Assembly: GCA_026389335.1 (NCBI GenBank)
Contig: JAPLIB010000149.1
Span: 1-48,764, forward strand
DNA length: 48,764 nucleotides
Reading direction: 5' to 3'
Source: Cyanobacteriota bacterium
Lineage (GTDB): Bacteria > Cyanobacteriota > Cyanobacteriia > PCC-6307 > Cyanobiaceae
Under the pieces are notes generated by a model. That model ran no database searches and was not told the origin of the DNA. It saw only the letters and a list, made by a program, of their open reading frames with translations. Both the position numbers and the translations under genes were made by a program. Below, in pieces: positions 7,193 through 16,382 of the stretch (the first letter of the stretch is position 1; each line of letters opens with the position of its first letter).

Positions 7193-9088
7193 TCAGGCAG
7201 CCACAGCCGGTGCGTTCAACAGGGCGTCGTGAGGCATCACGCTGGAAGCCAGCAGATCCTTGAGCTCATCACCCTCGATCACCTCTTTCTCGAGGATCTT
7301 CTGGGAGATGGATTCGAGCAGATCGTTGTTGTGACGCAGGATCGTCAGAGCCCTGTCATGGGCGCGATCGACCAAGCCACGCACCTCCCGATCGATCGCC
7401 TGGGCGGTGGCATCACTGACAACACGGCGGGGATTGTTGGTGCCGCCGAGAAAGCGACCACCGCCCTGCTTGTCATAGGCGAGGGGGCCGAGGGTGTCGC
7501 TCATGCCGTAGGTGCCCACCATCTGTTCCGCAATGTCGGTGGCGCGCTGCAGGTCGTTGGCAGCACCGGTGGTGACCTCACCGAAGATGATCTCCTCGGC
7601 ACTACGACCGCCCAGCAAGGTGGCGATCTGGCCTTCGAGATCTTCTTTTGAGTTGAGGAAGCGCTCCTCCGTGGGCAGTTGCAAGGTGTAGCCAAGGGCC
7701 GCCATCCCCCGAGGCACGATCGAAATCTTGGCCACCTTGCTACCGCCGGGCATCAGATGGCCGACGATTGCGTGGCCGACTTCGTGATAAGCCACCACCC
7801 TTTTCTCATCGGGCTGCAACACCCGACTCTTCTTCTCCAGACCCGCCACCACCCGCTCGATCGCCTCGTTGAGATCGCCCTGCGCCACGGTAGTGCGCAT
7901 CGCCCGGGCCGCCAGCAGGGCGCCCTCATTGACCAGATTGGCCAGATCAGCGCCCGCAAAACCACTGGTAGCCTGGGCAATGAGATCGAGATCCACCCCC
8001 TCAGCGAGTTTCACTTTCTTGGCATAGATGTCCAGAATCGTGCGGCGACCCGAGAGATCGGGGCGGTCCACCAGCACTTGGCGATCAAAGCGACCGGGAC
8101 GCAGCAAGGCGGCATCGAGCACTTCCGGCTGGTTGGTAGCCGCCAGCACGATTACCGGTTTGTCCTGGGCGGCAAAGCCGTCCATCTCGGTGAGCAGCTG
8201 ATTGAGTGTCTGCTCCCGTTCGTCATTGCCACCCATCATGCCCATCGAGCCGGCACGGCTCTTGCCGATGGCGTCGAGTTCATCGATGAAGATGATACAA
8301 GGAGCCTTCTTCTTGGCCTCTTCAAACAGATCGCGCACCCGGGCCGCACCGGCCCCTACAAACAACTCCACAAATTCAGAGCCGCTGATGATGAAGAAGG
8401 GCACACCGGCTTCACCAGCCACCGCCTTCGACAGCAGCGTCTTGCCCGTACCGGGAGGGCCCACCAGCAGCACACCCTTGGGAATGCGGGCGCCAATCGC
8501 CGTGTAGCGCTCTGGGGTTTTTAGGAAATCGACGATTTCGGTGAGTTCGGTCTTGGCCTCATCCACACCGGCAACATCAGCAAAAGTTACCCGCGATTCC
8601 TCATCGGGCACATATACCTTGGCCTTGCTCTTGGTGAAGCTCAGGGCTCCCTGGGCACCGCCCATGCCACTGCGACGGGCGAAGAACTGCAGCACGACAA
8701 TGAAGATCAGCGGCGGCACAATCCAGCTGAGGGCCGTGGTGATGAAGCTAGGTTTGCGTGGCGGTGCCGCGGCGAACTCAACGCCGTGTTGCTCCAGCCG
8801 CTGCGGCAGCTCCATATCGAAGATCGGCGTGGTGGCCAGCACCGTGGGGGCATCTTCAGCCGGGGCCTCTTTCAGTTCGTAGCGAATCTGGTCGGAAGTG
8901 ATGTAAGCGCGCTTGACATTGTCGGCATCCACCTGGCCGATGAACAGGGAATAGGGCACCCGCGGCACCTGGTTGGCCGGATTCGGCAGGAAGTTGCTGA
9001 CCAACAGCAGCACCCCGAAACCGATCAATAAAAGGTTGATGATCCCAAAGCGCCGGCTGGGGCGATTGTCGTCCTGGCGGATGGCCAT
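7193..9088 (-). CDS. ftsH: ATP-dependent zinc metalloprotease FtsH
   Basis: Membrane-anchored AAA+ protease that extracts and degrades membrane proteins; in cyanobacteria FtsH complexes handle photosystem II repair and other quality control. The 631 residues show two N-terminal membrane segments (about 15-33 and 117-136) flanking a lumenal domain, Walker A GPPGTGKT at 210-217, Walker [18 protein letters not shown], the second region of homology [20 protein letters not shown], and the zinc motif HEVGH at 435-439 (Val in the variable second X is within family tolerance). Length is normal. Cyanobacteria have several FtsH paralogues; the [16 protein letters not shown] linker leans to the FtsH1/FtsH3 type, but I would not fix the paralogue. 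It is divergent from the SRAP gene across 114 bases, which must hold both promoters. Confidence 0.96.
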   Translation of the reverse strand: MAIRQDDNRPSRRFGIINLLLIGFGVLLLVSNFLPNPANQVPRVPYSLFIGQVDADNVKRAYITSDQIRYELKEAPAEDAPTVLATTPIFDMELPQRLEQHGVEFAAAPPRKPSFITTALSWIVPPLIFIVVLQFFARRSGMGGAQGALSFTKSKAKVYVPDEESRVTFADVAGVDEAKTELTEIVDFLKTPERYTAIGARIPKGVLLVGPPGTGKTLLSKAVAGEAGVPFFIISGSEFVELFVGAGAARVRDLFEEAKKKAPCIIFIDELDAIGKSRAGSMGMMGGNDEREQTLNQLLTEMDGFAAQDKPVIVLAATNQPEVLDAALLRPGRFDRQVLVDRPDLSGRRTILDIYAKKVKLAEGVDLDLIAQATSGFAGADLANLVNEGALLAARAMRTTVAQGDLNEAIERVVAGLEKKSRVLQPDEKRVVAYHEVGHAIVGHLMPGGSKVAKISIVPRGMAALGYTLQLPTEERFLNSKEDLEGQIATLLGGRSAEEIIFGEVTTGAANDLQRATDIAEQMVGTYGMSDTLGPLAYDKQGGGRFLGGTNNPRRVVSDATAQAIDREVRGLVDRAHDRALTILRHNNDLLESISQKILEKEVIEGDELKDLLASSVMPHDALLNAPAVAA

Positions 9089-9202
9089 GCAGCGTGGGGC
9101 GATCGTGGCGCCAGGCTAGGCCTGTGTGCCACCCGCCGGATCGCCCGCCTGTGGGGAGAACCGAATGCCACCCGAGCCCTCCATCCTTCCCACCCTGCGC
9201 CC

Positions 9203-10126
9203 ATGTGCGGTCGCTACAGCCTCAGCACCGCGATCGACCAGCTGCTGCCGCGGCTGAAGGGGCCCCTGCCGCCGGGGCTGGTGCAGCACTACGCCCCGCG
9301 CCGGCAGGTGCGACCCGGGGAGCCGGTGCTGCTGCAGCGCCAGGAGCATGAACAGCTGCAGGTGGGCCTGGCCCTCTGGGGCTTCCTGCCCGAGTGGAGC
9401 AAGGATCCCCTGGGGATGCGGCGGCCGATCAACGCCCGCAGCGAAAGCGTGACCGAAAAAGCCTTCTTCCGTGCTGCCTGGCGCCATCGCCGCGCCCTGC
9501 TGCCCGCCGATGGCTTCTTCGAATGGCAGAGCCGCACCGATCCCAACAGCGGCCGCCCCTACAAGCAACCCTGGCTGTTCCGCCGCCGCGATCGCCAGCC
9601 CTTCTGGCTGGGTGGACTGTGGGAACGCTGGAGCGGCCCCGATGGCGGCGAGCTGGAAACCTGCTGCGTGCTCACCACCGCTCCCAACGATCTGCTGCGA
9701 CGGGTGCATGACCGCATGCCGGTGGTGATCCCCGATGGCCTGGAGCAGGCCTGGTTGGAGCTCGCCGATGGGCCCGGGCTGCGGGCCCTCGAACCCCTGA
9801 TGGCGCCATGGGATCCAGCCGCCTGGGAGGCGGTGAAGCTGGACATCGCTCCTGGCGCTGGTGGCTCCGCCCCGGAGGGAAATCTTGCTGGTGGCTCTGC
9901 CCTGCAGGGAGCTCTTGTTGATGGCTCAGGCACCAGCGACTCCGGCGAAGACAGCCCTGCGCCTGGCAGCACAGTCGCCGGCAAGCGTGTCGCCGGCAGC
10001 AATCCTGACTCCGGCGACCCTGTCGCTGGCTCGCCCGCCGTCAAGGGCCCCGTGTCTGGGGGCACTGGCAAAGGCAGTTCCAGCGAGGACAGCCCAGCGC
10101 TCCAGCAGCTCAACCTGCTGGGCTGA
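9203..10126 (+). CDS. SRAP/YedK-HMCES family DNA-protein crosslink protein with long C-terminal tail
   Basis: SRAP proteins covalently trap abasic sites in single-stranded DNA through an N-terminal Cys and protect replication forks. All expected catalytic residues are present: Cys2 (exposed after Met removal), Asn77 in PINARSES, Glu107 in DGFFEW and His169 in VHDRMPVV, almost the spacing of E. coli YedK (2, 75, 105, 160). The core ends near residue 216. It is followed by about 82 residues of Gly/Ser/Pro/Ala/Asp low complexity and a final LQQLNLLG. That end (QLNLL at 302-306) resembles the bacterial sliding-clamp motif QL(S/D)LF. YedK itself is about 222 residues, so the tail is an addition. 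The 5' gap to ftsH is divergent. SRAP genes are often SOS-linked; no LexA box was identified here. Confidence 0.93.
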   Translation: MCGRYSLSTAIDQLLPRLKGPLPPGLVQHYAPRRQVRPGEPVLLQRQEHEQLQVGLALWGFLPEWSKDPLGMRRPINARSESVTEKAFFRAAWRHRRALLPADGFFEWQSRTDPNSGRPYKQPWLFRRRDRQPFWLGGLWERWSGPDGGELETCCVLTTAPNDLLRRVHDRMPVVIPDGLEQAWLELADGPGLRALEPLMAPWDPAAWEAVKLDIAPGAGGSAPEGNLAGGSALQGALVDGSGTSDSGEDSPAPGSTVAGKRVAGSNPDSGDPVAGSPAVKGPVSGGTGKGSSSEDSPALQQLNLLG

Positions 10127-10227
10127 AGGGCCTCGAATCTGCTGTTGCGACCAAGCGGCCTCGCGGTCTGGGCGCCGCTGGGCTTGCTCCGCGGTTAAAC
10201 AGGAGCATCTGCCGCCCGATCGCCACC

Positions 10228-10473
10228 ATGAGCCTGGACCAACTCGATGCCTTCCTGGCCCATGCCCACGGCGATCCAGGGCTGGATCGCCAGCTGCATG
10301 AACCGAAGGAGCTGGCCGATTTTCTGGCTCTGGCCCGCGGCGCCGGCTTCGCCGTGGACGAAAACGATGTGATCGCCGCGCAGCAGCGGGCGGAGCAGAC
10401 CCTCAGCGACGAGGAGCTGCAGCGCCGGGCCGGAGAAGAGGCGCGGCGGTTGCGCCATTTCATCCCGGGGTGA
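10228..10473 (+). CDS. Nif11-domain small protein (copy 2)
   Basis: An 81-residue protein beginning MSLDQLDAFLAHAHGDPGL, then ELADFLALARGAGFAVDENDVI, the Nif11 consensus (long first helix, D/P turn, A..AGF motif). The C-terminal third is charged and helical (LSDEELQRRAGEEARRLRHF), with no Cys and no Gly-Gly processing site. It starts 101 bases after the SRAP stop on the same strand and is followed 36 bases later by the DUF427 gene, so co-transcription is possible. It is clearly related in pattern to the Nif11 genes at 6666 and 18238, but sequence outside the motif differs, so these are old paralogues and not recent copies. Confidence 0.8.
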   Translation: MSLDQLDAFLAHAHGDPGLDRQLHEPKELADFLALARGAGFAVDENDVIAAQQRAEQTLSDEELQRRAGEEARRLRHFIPG

Positions 10474-10509
10474 GACCCGGCCCTTCGCCTGACGCTCCCT
10501 CCATACCCC

Positions 10510-11052
10510 ATGGCCCCGACTCCCAGCCCCGACGCCTCAGTCCCCCCCCAGGCCTGGCTGCTGCCCGATGGCCGCGAACGGGTGGCCGCCTACCCGCGGC
10601 CGCCGCTGCTGGAGTCCTGCGGCCGCCATGTGCGGGTGGAGGTTCTGGGCCGGGTGCTGGCCGACACGCACCGCTCGCTGCGGGTGCTGGAAACCTTCCA
10701 TCCCCCCAGCTTCTATCTGCCGCCCGAGGGCCTCGATCTGACGCTGCTGCAGCTGGCCCCGGGTCACAGCTTCTGCGAATGGAAGGGGGTGGCCCGCTAT
10801 TTCGATGTGGTGGCGCCGGGGGCCGATGGTTTGCCGCGGCGTCTGAGCCGGGCGGTGTGGCAATACCCCGAACCGGCTCCGGCCTTTGCCGCCCTGACGG
10901 GCTGGTACGGCCTCTATCCGGGGTTGATGGATGGCTGCTGGCTCGATGGCGAACGGGTGATCCCCCAGCCCGGCGGCTTCTACGGCGGCTGGATCACCGC
11001 CGAGCTGGAGGGGCCGTTCAAGGGGGATCCACAGCATCCGGAGCTGGTCTGA
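10510..11052 (+). CDS. DUF427 domain protein
   Basis: A 180-residue protein of the DUF427 family (Pfam PF04248), a compact beta-rich fold widespread in bacteria. Family-like stretches are VRVEVLGRVLADTHRSLRVLET, PPSFYLPPEGL, CEWKGVARYFDVV and the segment around QYPEPAPAFAALTGWYGLYPG. Biochemical function is not established. The N-terminal 15 residues are Pro-rich and variable. Its 3' end overlaps the 3' end of the opposing mechanosensitive channel gene by 35 bases (11018-11052), so both C-termini are coded on both strands there. Confidence 0.88.
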   Translation: MAPTPSPDASVPPQAWLLPDGRERVAAYPRPPLLESCGRHVRVEVLGRVLADTHRSLRVLETFHPPSFYLPPEGLDLTLLQLAPGHSFCEWKGVARYFDVVAPGADGLPRRLSRAVWQYPEPAPAFAALTGWYGLYPGLMDGCWLDGERVIPQPGGFYGGWITAELEGPFKGDPQHPELV

Positions 11053-12055
11053 GCAGCAGGTCGGCGCCATGGCGCTGAACTGTCTCGAGGCTGGCCAGCA
11101 GTAACTGCTGACGCAACTGATGAAACGCCTCGATCTCGCCGCTGGCGGCGAAAGCCTCCAGCCGCAGCTGCACCCCCCTGCTGTCAACAGCGCCAAGGTG
11201 GATCCGCTGGGGTAGATCCACGGCCACAGCGGGATTCTGCTGGAGCTGCTGGGCCAGATCGGCGCAGATGGCGGCAACCCGGGGGAGATCCTCCGGGCGC
11301 AGCGGCAACTCGAGCAACAGGCGGCGATGGTCGCGGCGGCTGGCGTTGGCCACCGCGAAGGTGGCAAAGATGGCATTCGGTACGAACAAGCGCTCGCGCT
11401 CGGGAGTCAGCAGCTCGCTGTAGTACATGCCGATGCGTCGCACCGTGCCGGCAAGGCGGCGATCGGGCAGTTCGATCTGGTCACCGACGTTGAAGGGGCG
11501 ATAGACGTAGAGCATCACGCCACTGAGCAGGTTCTCCACCAGCGCCTTGGAGCCGAAGCCCACCGCCGCCGCACCGATGCCGCTGGCGGTGAGCAGCAGC
11601 ATCGGTGACACCCCCAGCAGCCGCAGCACCTCCAGGCTCGCAAGCAGGATCACCACGGCGCTGATCAACTTGTCGATCAGGTCCAGCAGGAAGGCACGAT
11701 CGCTGGGATTGCGTTGGCTCAGCCAGCCGGAATGCAGCTCGCCCTCGCCGATCAACAGCCGCTTGCAACGCAGCAGCGTCCAGGCCACACCAAGGGTGAC
11801 CATCAGATCCCGCACGTCCTGACCTTCGCGGGGCAGGTTCCAGCCGAGGCGATCCAGCAGATCAAACAGCCACCAGCCCACCCCTGCCAACAGCAAGGTG
11901 GCGCTGACGCTCAGCCGGGACCGCTGCAACAGGGCCCGGCCCAGGGAGCCCCGGGGGCAGCGTCCGGCCAACAGCTGCAGCCCCAGCCAGGCCGCGGCCG
12001 CCAGCAGCAGGCTGAAGATCAACAACGGGAGCTGAAAAGGCAGTGCTGCGTTCAT
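11018..12055 (-). CDS. MscS-family mechanosensitive ion channel
   Basis: Inner-membrane channel that opens under hypo-osmotic stress. The 345 residues start with three to four hydrophobic helices (about 5-30, 45-68, 78-98, 130-150), then the pore-lining, Gly/Ala-rich helix GIGAAAVGFGSKALVENLLSG, then the beta domain motif YRPFNVGDQIELPDR...GTVRRIGMYYSELLTPERERLFVPNA that defines MscS. The cytosolic alpha/beta domain follows and ends in a short nonconserved tail. The ATG overlaps the ribD stop by four bases (ATGA, 12052-12055), so it is translationally coupled to ribD. Linking an osmotic valve with riboflavin synthesis is probably only gene packing. Confidence 0.92.
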   Translation of the reverse strand: MNAALPFQLPLLIFSLLLAAAAWLGLQLLAGRCPRGSLGRALLQRSRLSVSATLLLAGVGWWLFDLLDRLGWNLPREGQDVRDLMVTLGVAWTLLRCKRLLIGEGELHSGWLSQRNPSDRAFLLDLIDKLISAVVILLASLEVLRLLGVSPMLLLTASGIGAAAVGFGSKALVENLLSGVMLYVYRPFNVGDQIELPDRRLAGTVRRIGMYYSELLTPERERLFVPNAIFATFAVANASRRDHRRLLLELPLRPEDLPRVAAICADLAQQLQQNPAVAVDLPQRIHLGAVDSRGVQLRLEAFAASGEIEAFHQLRQQLLLASLETVQRHGADLLLRPAPDAVDPP

Positions 12056-13173
12056 GGTTGGTCCTTGCCACTGGGATGGCCCAGCTGCCAGAGCAGATCG
12101 GGCCCGAGGCGGCGCAAGGCCACTCCATCCCAGGGAACCACCGCCTCCATCGCCAGCAGCCCCAGATCACCCAGGGGTGTACGGGCCGCCACGCCACCCA
12201 GCAGCTTGGGCGCGATCACAGCGGCGATCAGCTGCACACAACCCTGACGCAGGGCCGCGGCCGCCAGATCGGGGCCGCATTCCCACAACACCTGATTGCA
12301 GCCCCGCTGGCCCAGGGCCGCCAGCAGCTCCCTGGGCTCACAGGCGGCCAGGGGCAGCCGCTCCACCCCCAGCCGATCAAGACGCTCACAGGCCTCAGGC
12401 GGCGCTTCCGGCCCATGGGCCACCAGGGTGGCGGCCACGGCGCTGTCCCAGAGCTGGGCGCTGGCCGGCAGATCGAGGCTGCGGCTGACCACCACCCGCA
12501 ACGGTTCGGGATCGCGGCGGCCGCGGCTGGTGAGCAGGGGGTCATCGGCCCGCAGGGTGCCGCCACCGACGATCACGGCGTCGACTTCGGCTCGCAGCCG
12601 ATGCACCCAGGCACGGGCGGCGGGGCCGCTGATCCACTGGCTGGCGCCATTGGGCAGGGCGGTGCGGCCGTCGAGGCTCATCGCCCATTTGAGAATTCCC
12701 AGGGGCCTGCCACTGCTGATGCGATGCACAAAAGCGCGGTTCAAGGCCAGGGCCTCTGCTTCCGCCACCCCCGTGATCACCTCGATGCCGGCAGCCCGCA
12801 AGCGCGCCAGGCCGCCGCCCGCCACCAGGGGATTGGGATCGGCCATCGCCACCACCACCCGCGCCACCCCCGCCGCGATCACCGCCGCGCTACAGGGCGG
12901 GGTGCGGCCCTGATGGCAGCAGGGCTCCAGCGTCACCACCAGGGTGCCGCCGCGGGCCCGCTCGCCGGCCTGGGCCAGGGCGCCCACTTCGGCATGGGCG
13001 TCGCCGGCCCGGGCGTGGTAGCCCTCACCCACCAACTGGCCGGCGGCATCAAGCACCACGGCGCCCACCAGGGGATTGGGGCTGGTACGCCCGGCGCCGA
13101 GCGCCGCCAGCTGCAGGGCCCGACGCATCCAGGGGAGCCAGGGGGAGGGGGCTGCAGGGCCTGGAACACTCAC
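12052..13173 (-). CDS. ribD: Bifunctional riboflavin deaminase/reductase RibD
   Basis: Carries out the second and third steps after GTP cyclohydrolase II: deamination of the pyrimidine and NADPH reduction of the ribose. With GTG 13173 the protein has 373 residues. The deaminase domain carries the zinc ligands His60 (HAE), Cys85 (EPCCHQGRTPPC) and Cys94. The reductase domain starts near PLGILKWAMSLDGRTA and includes VDAVIVGGGTLRADDPLLTSRG. GTG 13173 is chosen because it forms a GTGA overlap with the upstream stop and gives the usual length; an ATG-class frame to 13215 would overlap by 46 bases. RibF is elsewhere in the window (29835), so riboflavin genes are dispersed, as usual in cyanobacteria. 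Confidence 0.95.
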   Translation of the reverse strand: MSVPGPAAPSPWLPWMRRALQLAALGAGRTSPNPLVGAVVLDAAGQLVGEGYHARAGDAHAEVGALAQAGERARGGTLVVTLEPCCHQGRTPPCSAAVIAAGVARVVVAMADPNPLVAGGGLARLRAAGIEVITGVAEAEALALNRAFVHRISSGRPLGILKWAMSLDGRTALPNGASQWISGPAARAWVHRLRAEVDAVIVGGGTLRADDPLLTSRGRRDPEPLRVVVSRSLDLPASAQLWDSAVAATLVAHGPEAPPEACERLDRLGVERLPLAACEPRELLAALGQRGCNQVLWECGPDLAAAALRQGCVQLIAAVIAPKLLGGVAARTPLGDLGLLAMEAVVPWDGVALRRLGPDLLWQLGHPSGKDQP

Positions 13174-13742
13174 CCCTTGCCCTCCGCCCCATCCCAGAGC
13201 GGCAGGCTTCGCCACTCCTTCACGACATAGGGAGGCACCGGCAGCTCCGTGAACACCCCCGGCAGCTCCAGGCGCAACGGGCGGTTGTTCTCCAGGTCGG
13301 CCAGCAGGGGGGAGAGGTCGAACTCCGCGGCGGCGGCGCGACCATCGCCGGCCAGTTTGGGGCTGCTCAAGGTGGTGTCGGCCAGCTCCCAGAGGCGCCT
13401 GCCACTGATCACCAGCAGGGGCGTGGGGTGGTCGAGGCGCACCCGACCGGGATAGCCCACGATCCGCAGGGTGATCGGAGCCTCCGGCCGGGGAGGGCCC
13501 TCGCGAAAGGCAACCACCTGCCAGCTCTGATAGTCAAGATCCCTCAGGCTTTCGAGGCTGCGCACCACACCGGTGCCGGTTTCATCCGGGTGGGCATGGA
13601 TCAAGGCAAAGGGCAGCCCAACCGCAGGCCCCAGAGCGGGCGGCACGGTGTAGGACCCAGGCCCTGCCGCGGCAGCCACGGCCTTTGGCTCGCTCCAGAG
13701 CAGAACCAGACCCAGCAACAGGCACAACAACAGACGCTTCAT
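13170..13742 (-). CDS. DUF3122 lipoprotein/exported cyanobacterial protein
   Basis: A 190-residue protein starting with a signal peptide (MKRLLLCLLLGLVLLWSEPKAVAAAAG; Cys in the hydrophobic core, no strict lipobox). The rest matches the cyanobacterial DUF3122 pattern: SLRDLDYQSWQVVAFREG, ITLRIVGYPG, PLLVISG. The protein is probably periplasmic or thylakoid-lumenal; function unknown. Its ATG overlaps the GH116 stop by 4 bases (13739-13742) and its TGA overlaps the ribD GTG, so it sits inside a chain of coupled genes. Confidence 0.85.
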   Translation of the reverse strand: MKRLLLCLLLGLVLLWSEPKAVAAAAGPGSYTVPPALGPAVGLPFALIHAHPDETGTGVVRSLESLRDLDYQSWQVVAFREGPPRPEAPITLRIVGYPGRVRLDHPTPLLVISGRRLWELADTTLSSPKLAGDGRAAAAEFDLSPLLADLENNRPLRLELPGVFTELPVPPYVVKEWRSLPLWDGAEGKG

Positions 13743-16297
13743 CGCAGGTCAGCGCTGGGCTGGGAGGTGGTGGCGCGGGGGGCCTGCGGCTGGGCCTCCG
13801 CCCCAGGAATCGGCTGCCAGTCGGTGTGGGTGGCCCAGAGGGCCCAGATCGCCATCGCCCGCAGGTAATGACAAGCGCGGAAGGTGCCCGCGGCCGTGAT
13901 CGCCTCCGGGGTGCGGAACTGGAGCCCCCCCCTGTACACCTGCTGAACCACCGCACCGGTGATCGCCAGAGCCGTGCCGCTCTCCCCCATCAGGCGGTAA
14001 TAGGCGGCCAGGCCGAAGTTGATGCCGGTCCACACTTCCAGGGGGTGGGTGCCGTTGGGATCAAGCGGCGTGCCATCGCGGCGCAGGCCGTTGGCCACGC
14101 CCAGCTTGCCGCCCTGGAAGCCTTCGAAACAGGCCTCCTTGACGGCCTTGAGCGAGGAGAGGGCCCGCTCGTCCGCCACCACCGGCGGCAGCCCCAGCAG
14201 GCGAGCATAAAAATCGCCGCAGAGCTGGTCGGCCATCACCACCGGGGTGCCGCTGTCGGCGTCGATGTTGTAATACTCGCCGTTCCAGAGCAAGGCATCG
14301 AAGTTGGCGCGGCTCTGCTCCAGCCAGCCGCCGAACTCACGCTGCTCGGCACTGGTGTCGAGCCCCAGCTCCAGCTGCAGCCGCTGACCCATGGCCAGGG
14401 CCGCCTCCAGGGCCGCGATCCAGAGAGCGCCGCAGTAGGCACTCACCCCCTGCAGCGGCCAGTCGTCGAAGGTCTGATCGGGAGCGCCACCGTTGTCGGG
14501 CAGGCCGTCGTCGTTGGCATCGAACTGCTTTAGATAGCGCAGGGCTGTCACCGCCGCCGGCCAGCAGTCGGCCAGGAAGCGCAGATCTTCACCGGAGGGG
14601 GCCAGGCGGAAGCAGCGCCACACCTGCAGCACGAAGTCGCTGGCGAGATCCTTCCAGAGGTTGCAGTCCTGGTAGGCGGTGTAGTTGGTGGCATCAAATG
14701 GCCGTTCGTTCGGGGCGCCGAGATCGTGGGGGGTAGCCCCGGCCACCTTGCGCGCCGCCTCGACCCGGCCGCGGCCCTGGGTGAAATACCAGCCGATCGG
14801 CCGGGGCGTGGGATCGGCCGCCGGGATGGCGCGGGCGAAATCGCGCAGCACGGCCTTATCGAGCTCGGGCCAGAGCTGCAGCAGGGCGAAGGAGCCATAG
14901 AGGCGCACATCCAGGCTCTCGTACCAGGCGTAATCGAGGCACTCGAGCACCCCGAAGCGGCCCACCGGATCCTGCGGGGAGGCTGCGGTCCAGAGGCTGC
15001 CGCCACTGGCCAGGTCGTAGAGCTCATTGAGCAGGGCCATGCGCAGCGGTTCCGGTAGATCGGCCCTTTGCACCACCGGCGCCTGCCACGCCTCAATTGC
15101 TTGGCGCCACTGCCGCCAGTCCCGCAGGGCCTCAGCGGCGATCGCAACGGCGTTGTCACCGCTGCTGCCGTGGAAATCGGTGTAGCGCCGCAGACTGCGG
15201 GTGCCGGTGGCAAAGCTTGTGACCGGCAGATCCCAGGTGATCACCATTGGAATCTCGACCCTTTCCCCCGGCGCCAGGGTGAGGCGCACCGCCATGGCGG
15301 CGCTGGCCTGCTCATCGGCGCCGCTGCGGCGGTCGTTGTCGCTCTCGGGGATCGAGCCATCAGCGGCGAACGGCGTCCAGATCTCAGCGCCATCACCGGA
15401 GCCATCCCAACGGCTACAGCGGAAGATCTCCACGCCCGCATGGGCCAAGGCGTCCTCATCGGGCAGCGCCAGGCACCACTGGCCCTGGCCTTCGGCCAGG
15501 GGCTCGCTGCGCTCACCCTCCAGCACGATGGCCTTGAGGCCAGATTCCGCCACCTGACGATTGCACTGACCCTGGCTGCGGCCGATCGCCGGCACGTAGT
15601 TGTGCTCAGGGCTGCCGTCATCGCGGAAATGGACGGCGGCGGCCGGATCGGTGTTAGTGAACCAACCCACCATGTTGCGCCAGCTCAGCAGCAGCGAAAC
15701 GGTGAGCGGCTGGTCCGTGGGGTTCTGCAGGCTCCAGACAAACACCGCCAGCGGATAACTGGTGCGCTGATAGTCGCCGGGGAGAATCGGGCTGAAGGCC
15801 TCGCAGCGCACCGCCGCCTGAAACACCCCCGTGTACTCGGTGCTACTGAGCGGGTAGCGGGCCGCGTAGGTGCCGGTGCTCTGCTCGGCGTTACTGGCGG
15901 GATACCAGCTCCAGGCTGACAACGGCTCCCCGGCCTCGGGCCGGGAGCTGTCAGCCGTGGGCTGCACCGCCAGGGCATGGGCCCGGCTGGAGGTGCCATC
16001 GCTTTCGTACAGGGAGAACTGGCAATCGGGGATCTCGCCGAACCAGTGCTCCCCACCATCAAGGTGCCAGAGATTGAAACGGCCATCGGGACCGCGACCG
16101 ATGCAGCCGGCACCGAAGCCGCCCAGGGGCGCCCCATGGTTGGGGCCGTCATCGAGGTTGCTGGCGTAGCGCACCGTGTAGGGCTTCTCCCAGCCCAGGC
16201 CGAAGGGGCGCTGCCAACTGCAGGAGAGCTGGGGACTGGAGGGCTGGTCGCTGCCCAGCAGACGGGAAGTGAAGGAAGAAAAGCCGAACGGGGGCAT
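13739..16297 (-). CDS. GH116 beta-glucosidase/glucosylceramidase-like protein (GBA2 family, DUF608)
   Basis: An 852-residue member of glycoside hydrolase family 116, retaining enzymes acting on beta-glucosides; human GBA2 cleaves glucosylceramide. The N-terminal beta domain carries the G-rich GAPLGGFGAGCIGRGPDG signature (about 55-72). The (alpha/alpha)6 barrel contains the predicted nucleophile Glu452 (GVLECLDYAWY) and acid/base Asp611 (QTFDDW), matching the positions known in TxGH116 and GBA2. No signal peptide is apparent, so a cytosolic role is likely. The cyanobacterial substrate is not known; candidates are glucolipids or compatible-solute glucosides. First gene of the overlapping group GH116 - DUF3122 - ribD - mscS. 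Confidence 0.92.
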   Translation of the reverse strand: MPPFGFSSFTSRLLGSDQPSSPQLSCSWQRPFGLGWEKPYTVRYASNLDDGPNHGAPLGGFGAGCIGRGPDGRFNLWHLDGGEHWFGEIPDCQFSLYESDGTSSRAHALAVQPTADSSRPEAGEPLSAWSWYPASNAEQSTGTYAARYPLSSTEYTGVFQAAVRCEAFSPILPGDYQRTSYPLAVFVWSLQNPTDQPLTVSLLLSWRNMVGWFTNTDPAAAVHFRDDGSPEHNYVPAIGRSQGQCNRQVAESGLKAIVLEGERSEPLAEGQGQWCLALPDEDALAHAGVEIFRCSRWDGSGDGAEIWTPFAADGSIPESDNDRRSGADEQASAAMAVRLTLAPGERVEIPMVITWDLPVTSFATGTRSLRRYTDFHGSSGDNAVAIAAEALRDWRQWRQAIEAWQAPVVQRADLPEPLRMALLNELYDLASGGSLWTAASPQDPVGRFGVLECLDYAWYESLDVRLYGSFALLQLWPELDKAVLRDFARAIPAADPTPRPIGWYFTQGRGRVEAARKVAGATPHDLGAPNERPFDATNYTAYQDCNLWKDLASDFVLQVWRCFRLAPSGEDLRFLADCWPAAVTALRYLKQFDANDDGLPDNGGAPDQTFDDWPLQGVSAYCGALWIAALEAALAMGQRLQLELGLDTSAEQREFGGWLEQSRANFDALLWNGEYYNIDADSGTPVVMADQLCGDFYARLLGLPPVVADERALSSLKAVKEACFEGFQGGKLGVANGLRRDGTPLDPNGTHPLEVWTGINFGLAAYYRLMGESGTALAITGAVVQQVYRGGLQFRTPEAITAAGTFRACHYLRAMAIWALWATHTDWQPIPGAEAQPQAPRATTSQPSADLR

Positions 16298-16353
16298 CGA
16301 CGCCGCAATCTGTTCGGGCCAGCTTGTCAGAATCGCTGGGGCGGAGTGGGGTC

Positions 16354-16382
16354 AGTCGGGGCCGACTCAGTCGGAGCCGACT
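16354..16382. repeat. Two adjacent 14-bp palindromic hairpins
   Basis: AGTCGGGGCCGACT (16354-16367) and AGTCGGAGCCGACT (16369-16382) are near-identical, each self-complementary (AGTCGG/CCGACT with a 2-base loop). They span the stop codon of the 78-residue ORF and lie 57 bases before the GH116 start. A regulatory or mRNA-processing role is possible; there is no T-tract. Confidence 0.75.

Noticed and set aside
6666-10473. Nif11 proteins as lanthipeptide (prochlorosin-like) precursors
   Set aside because: No Gly-Gly cleavage site, no Cys/Ser/Thr core and no modifying enzyme nearby.
12043-13230. 395-residue plus-strand frame over ribD
   Set aside because: Antisense to ribD with clear catalytic motifs; the frame is His/Gly/Gln-rich noise.
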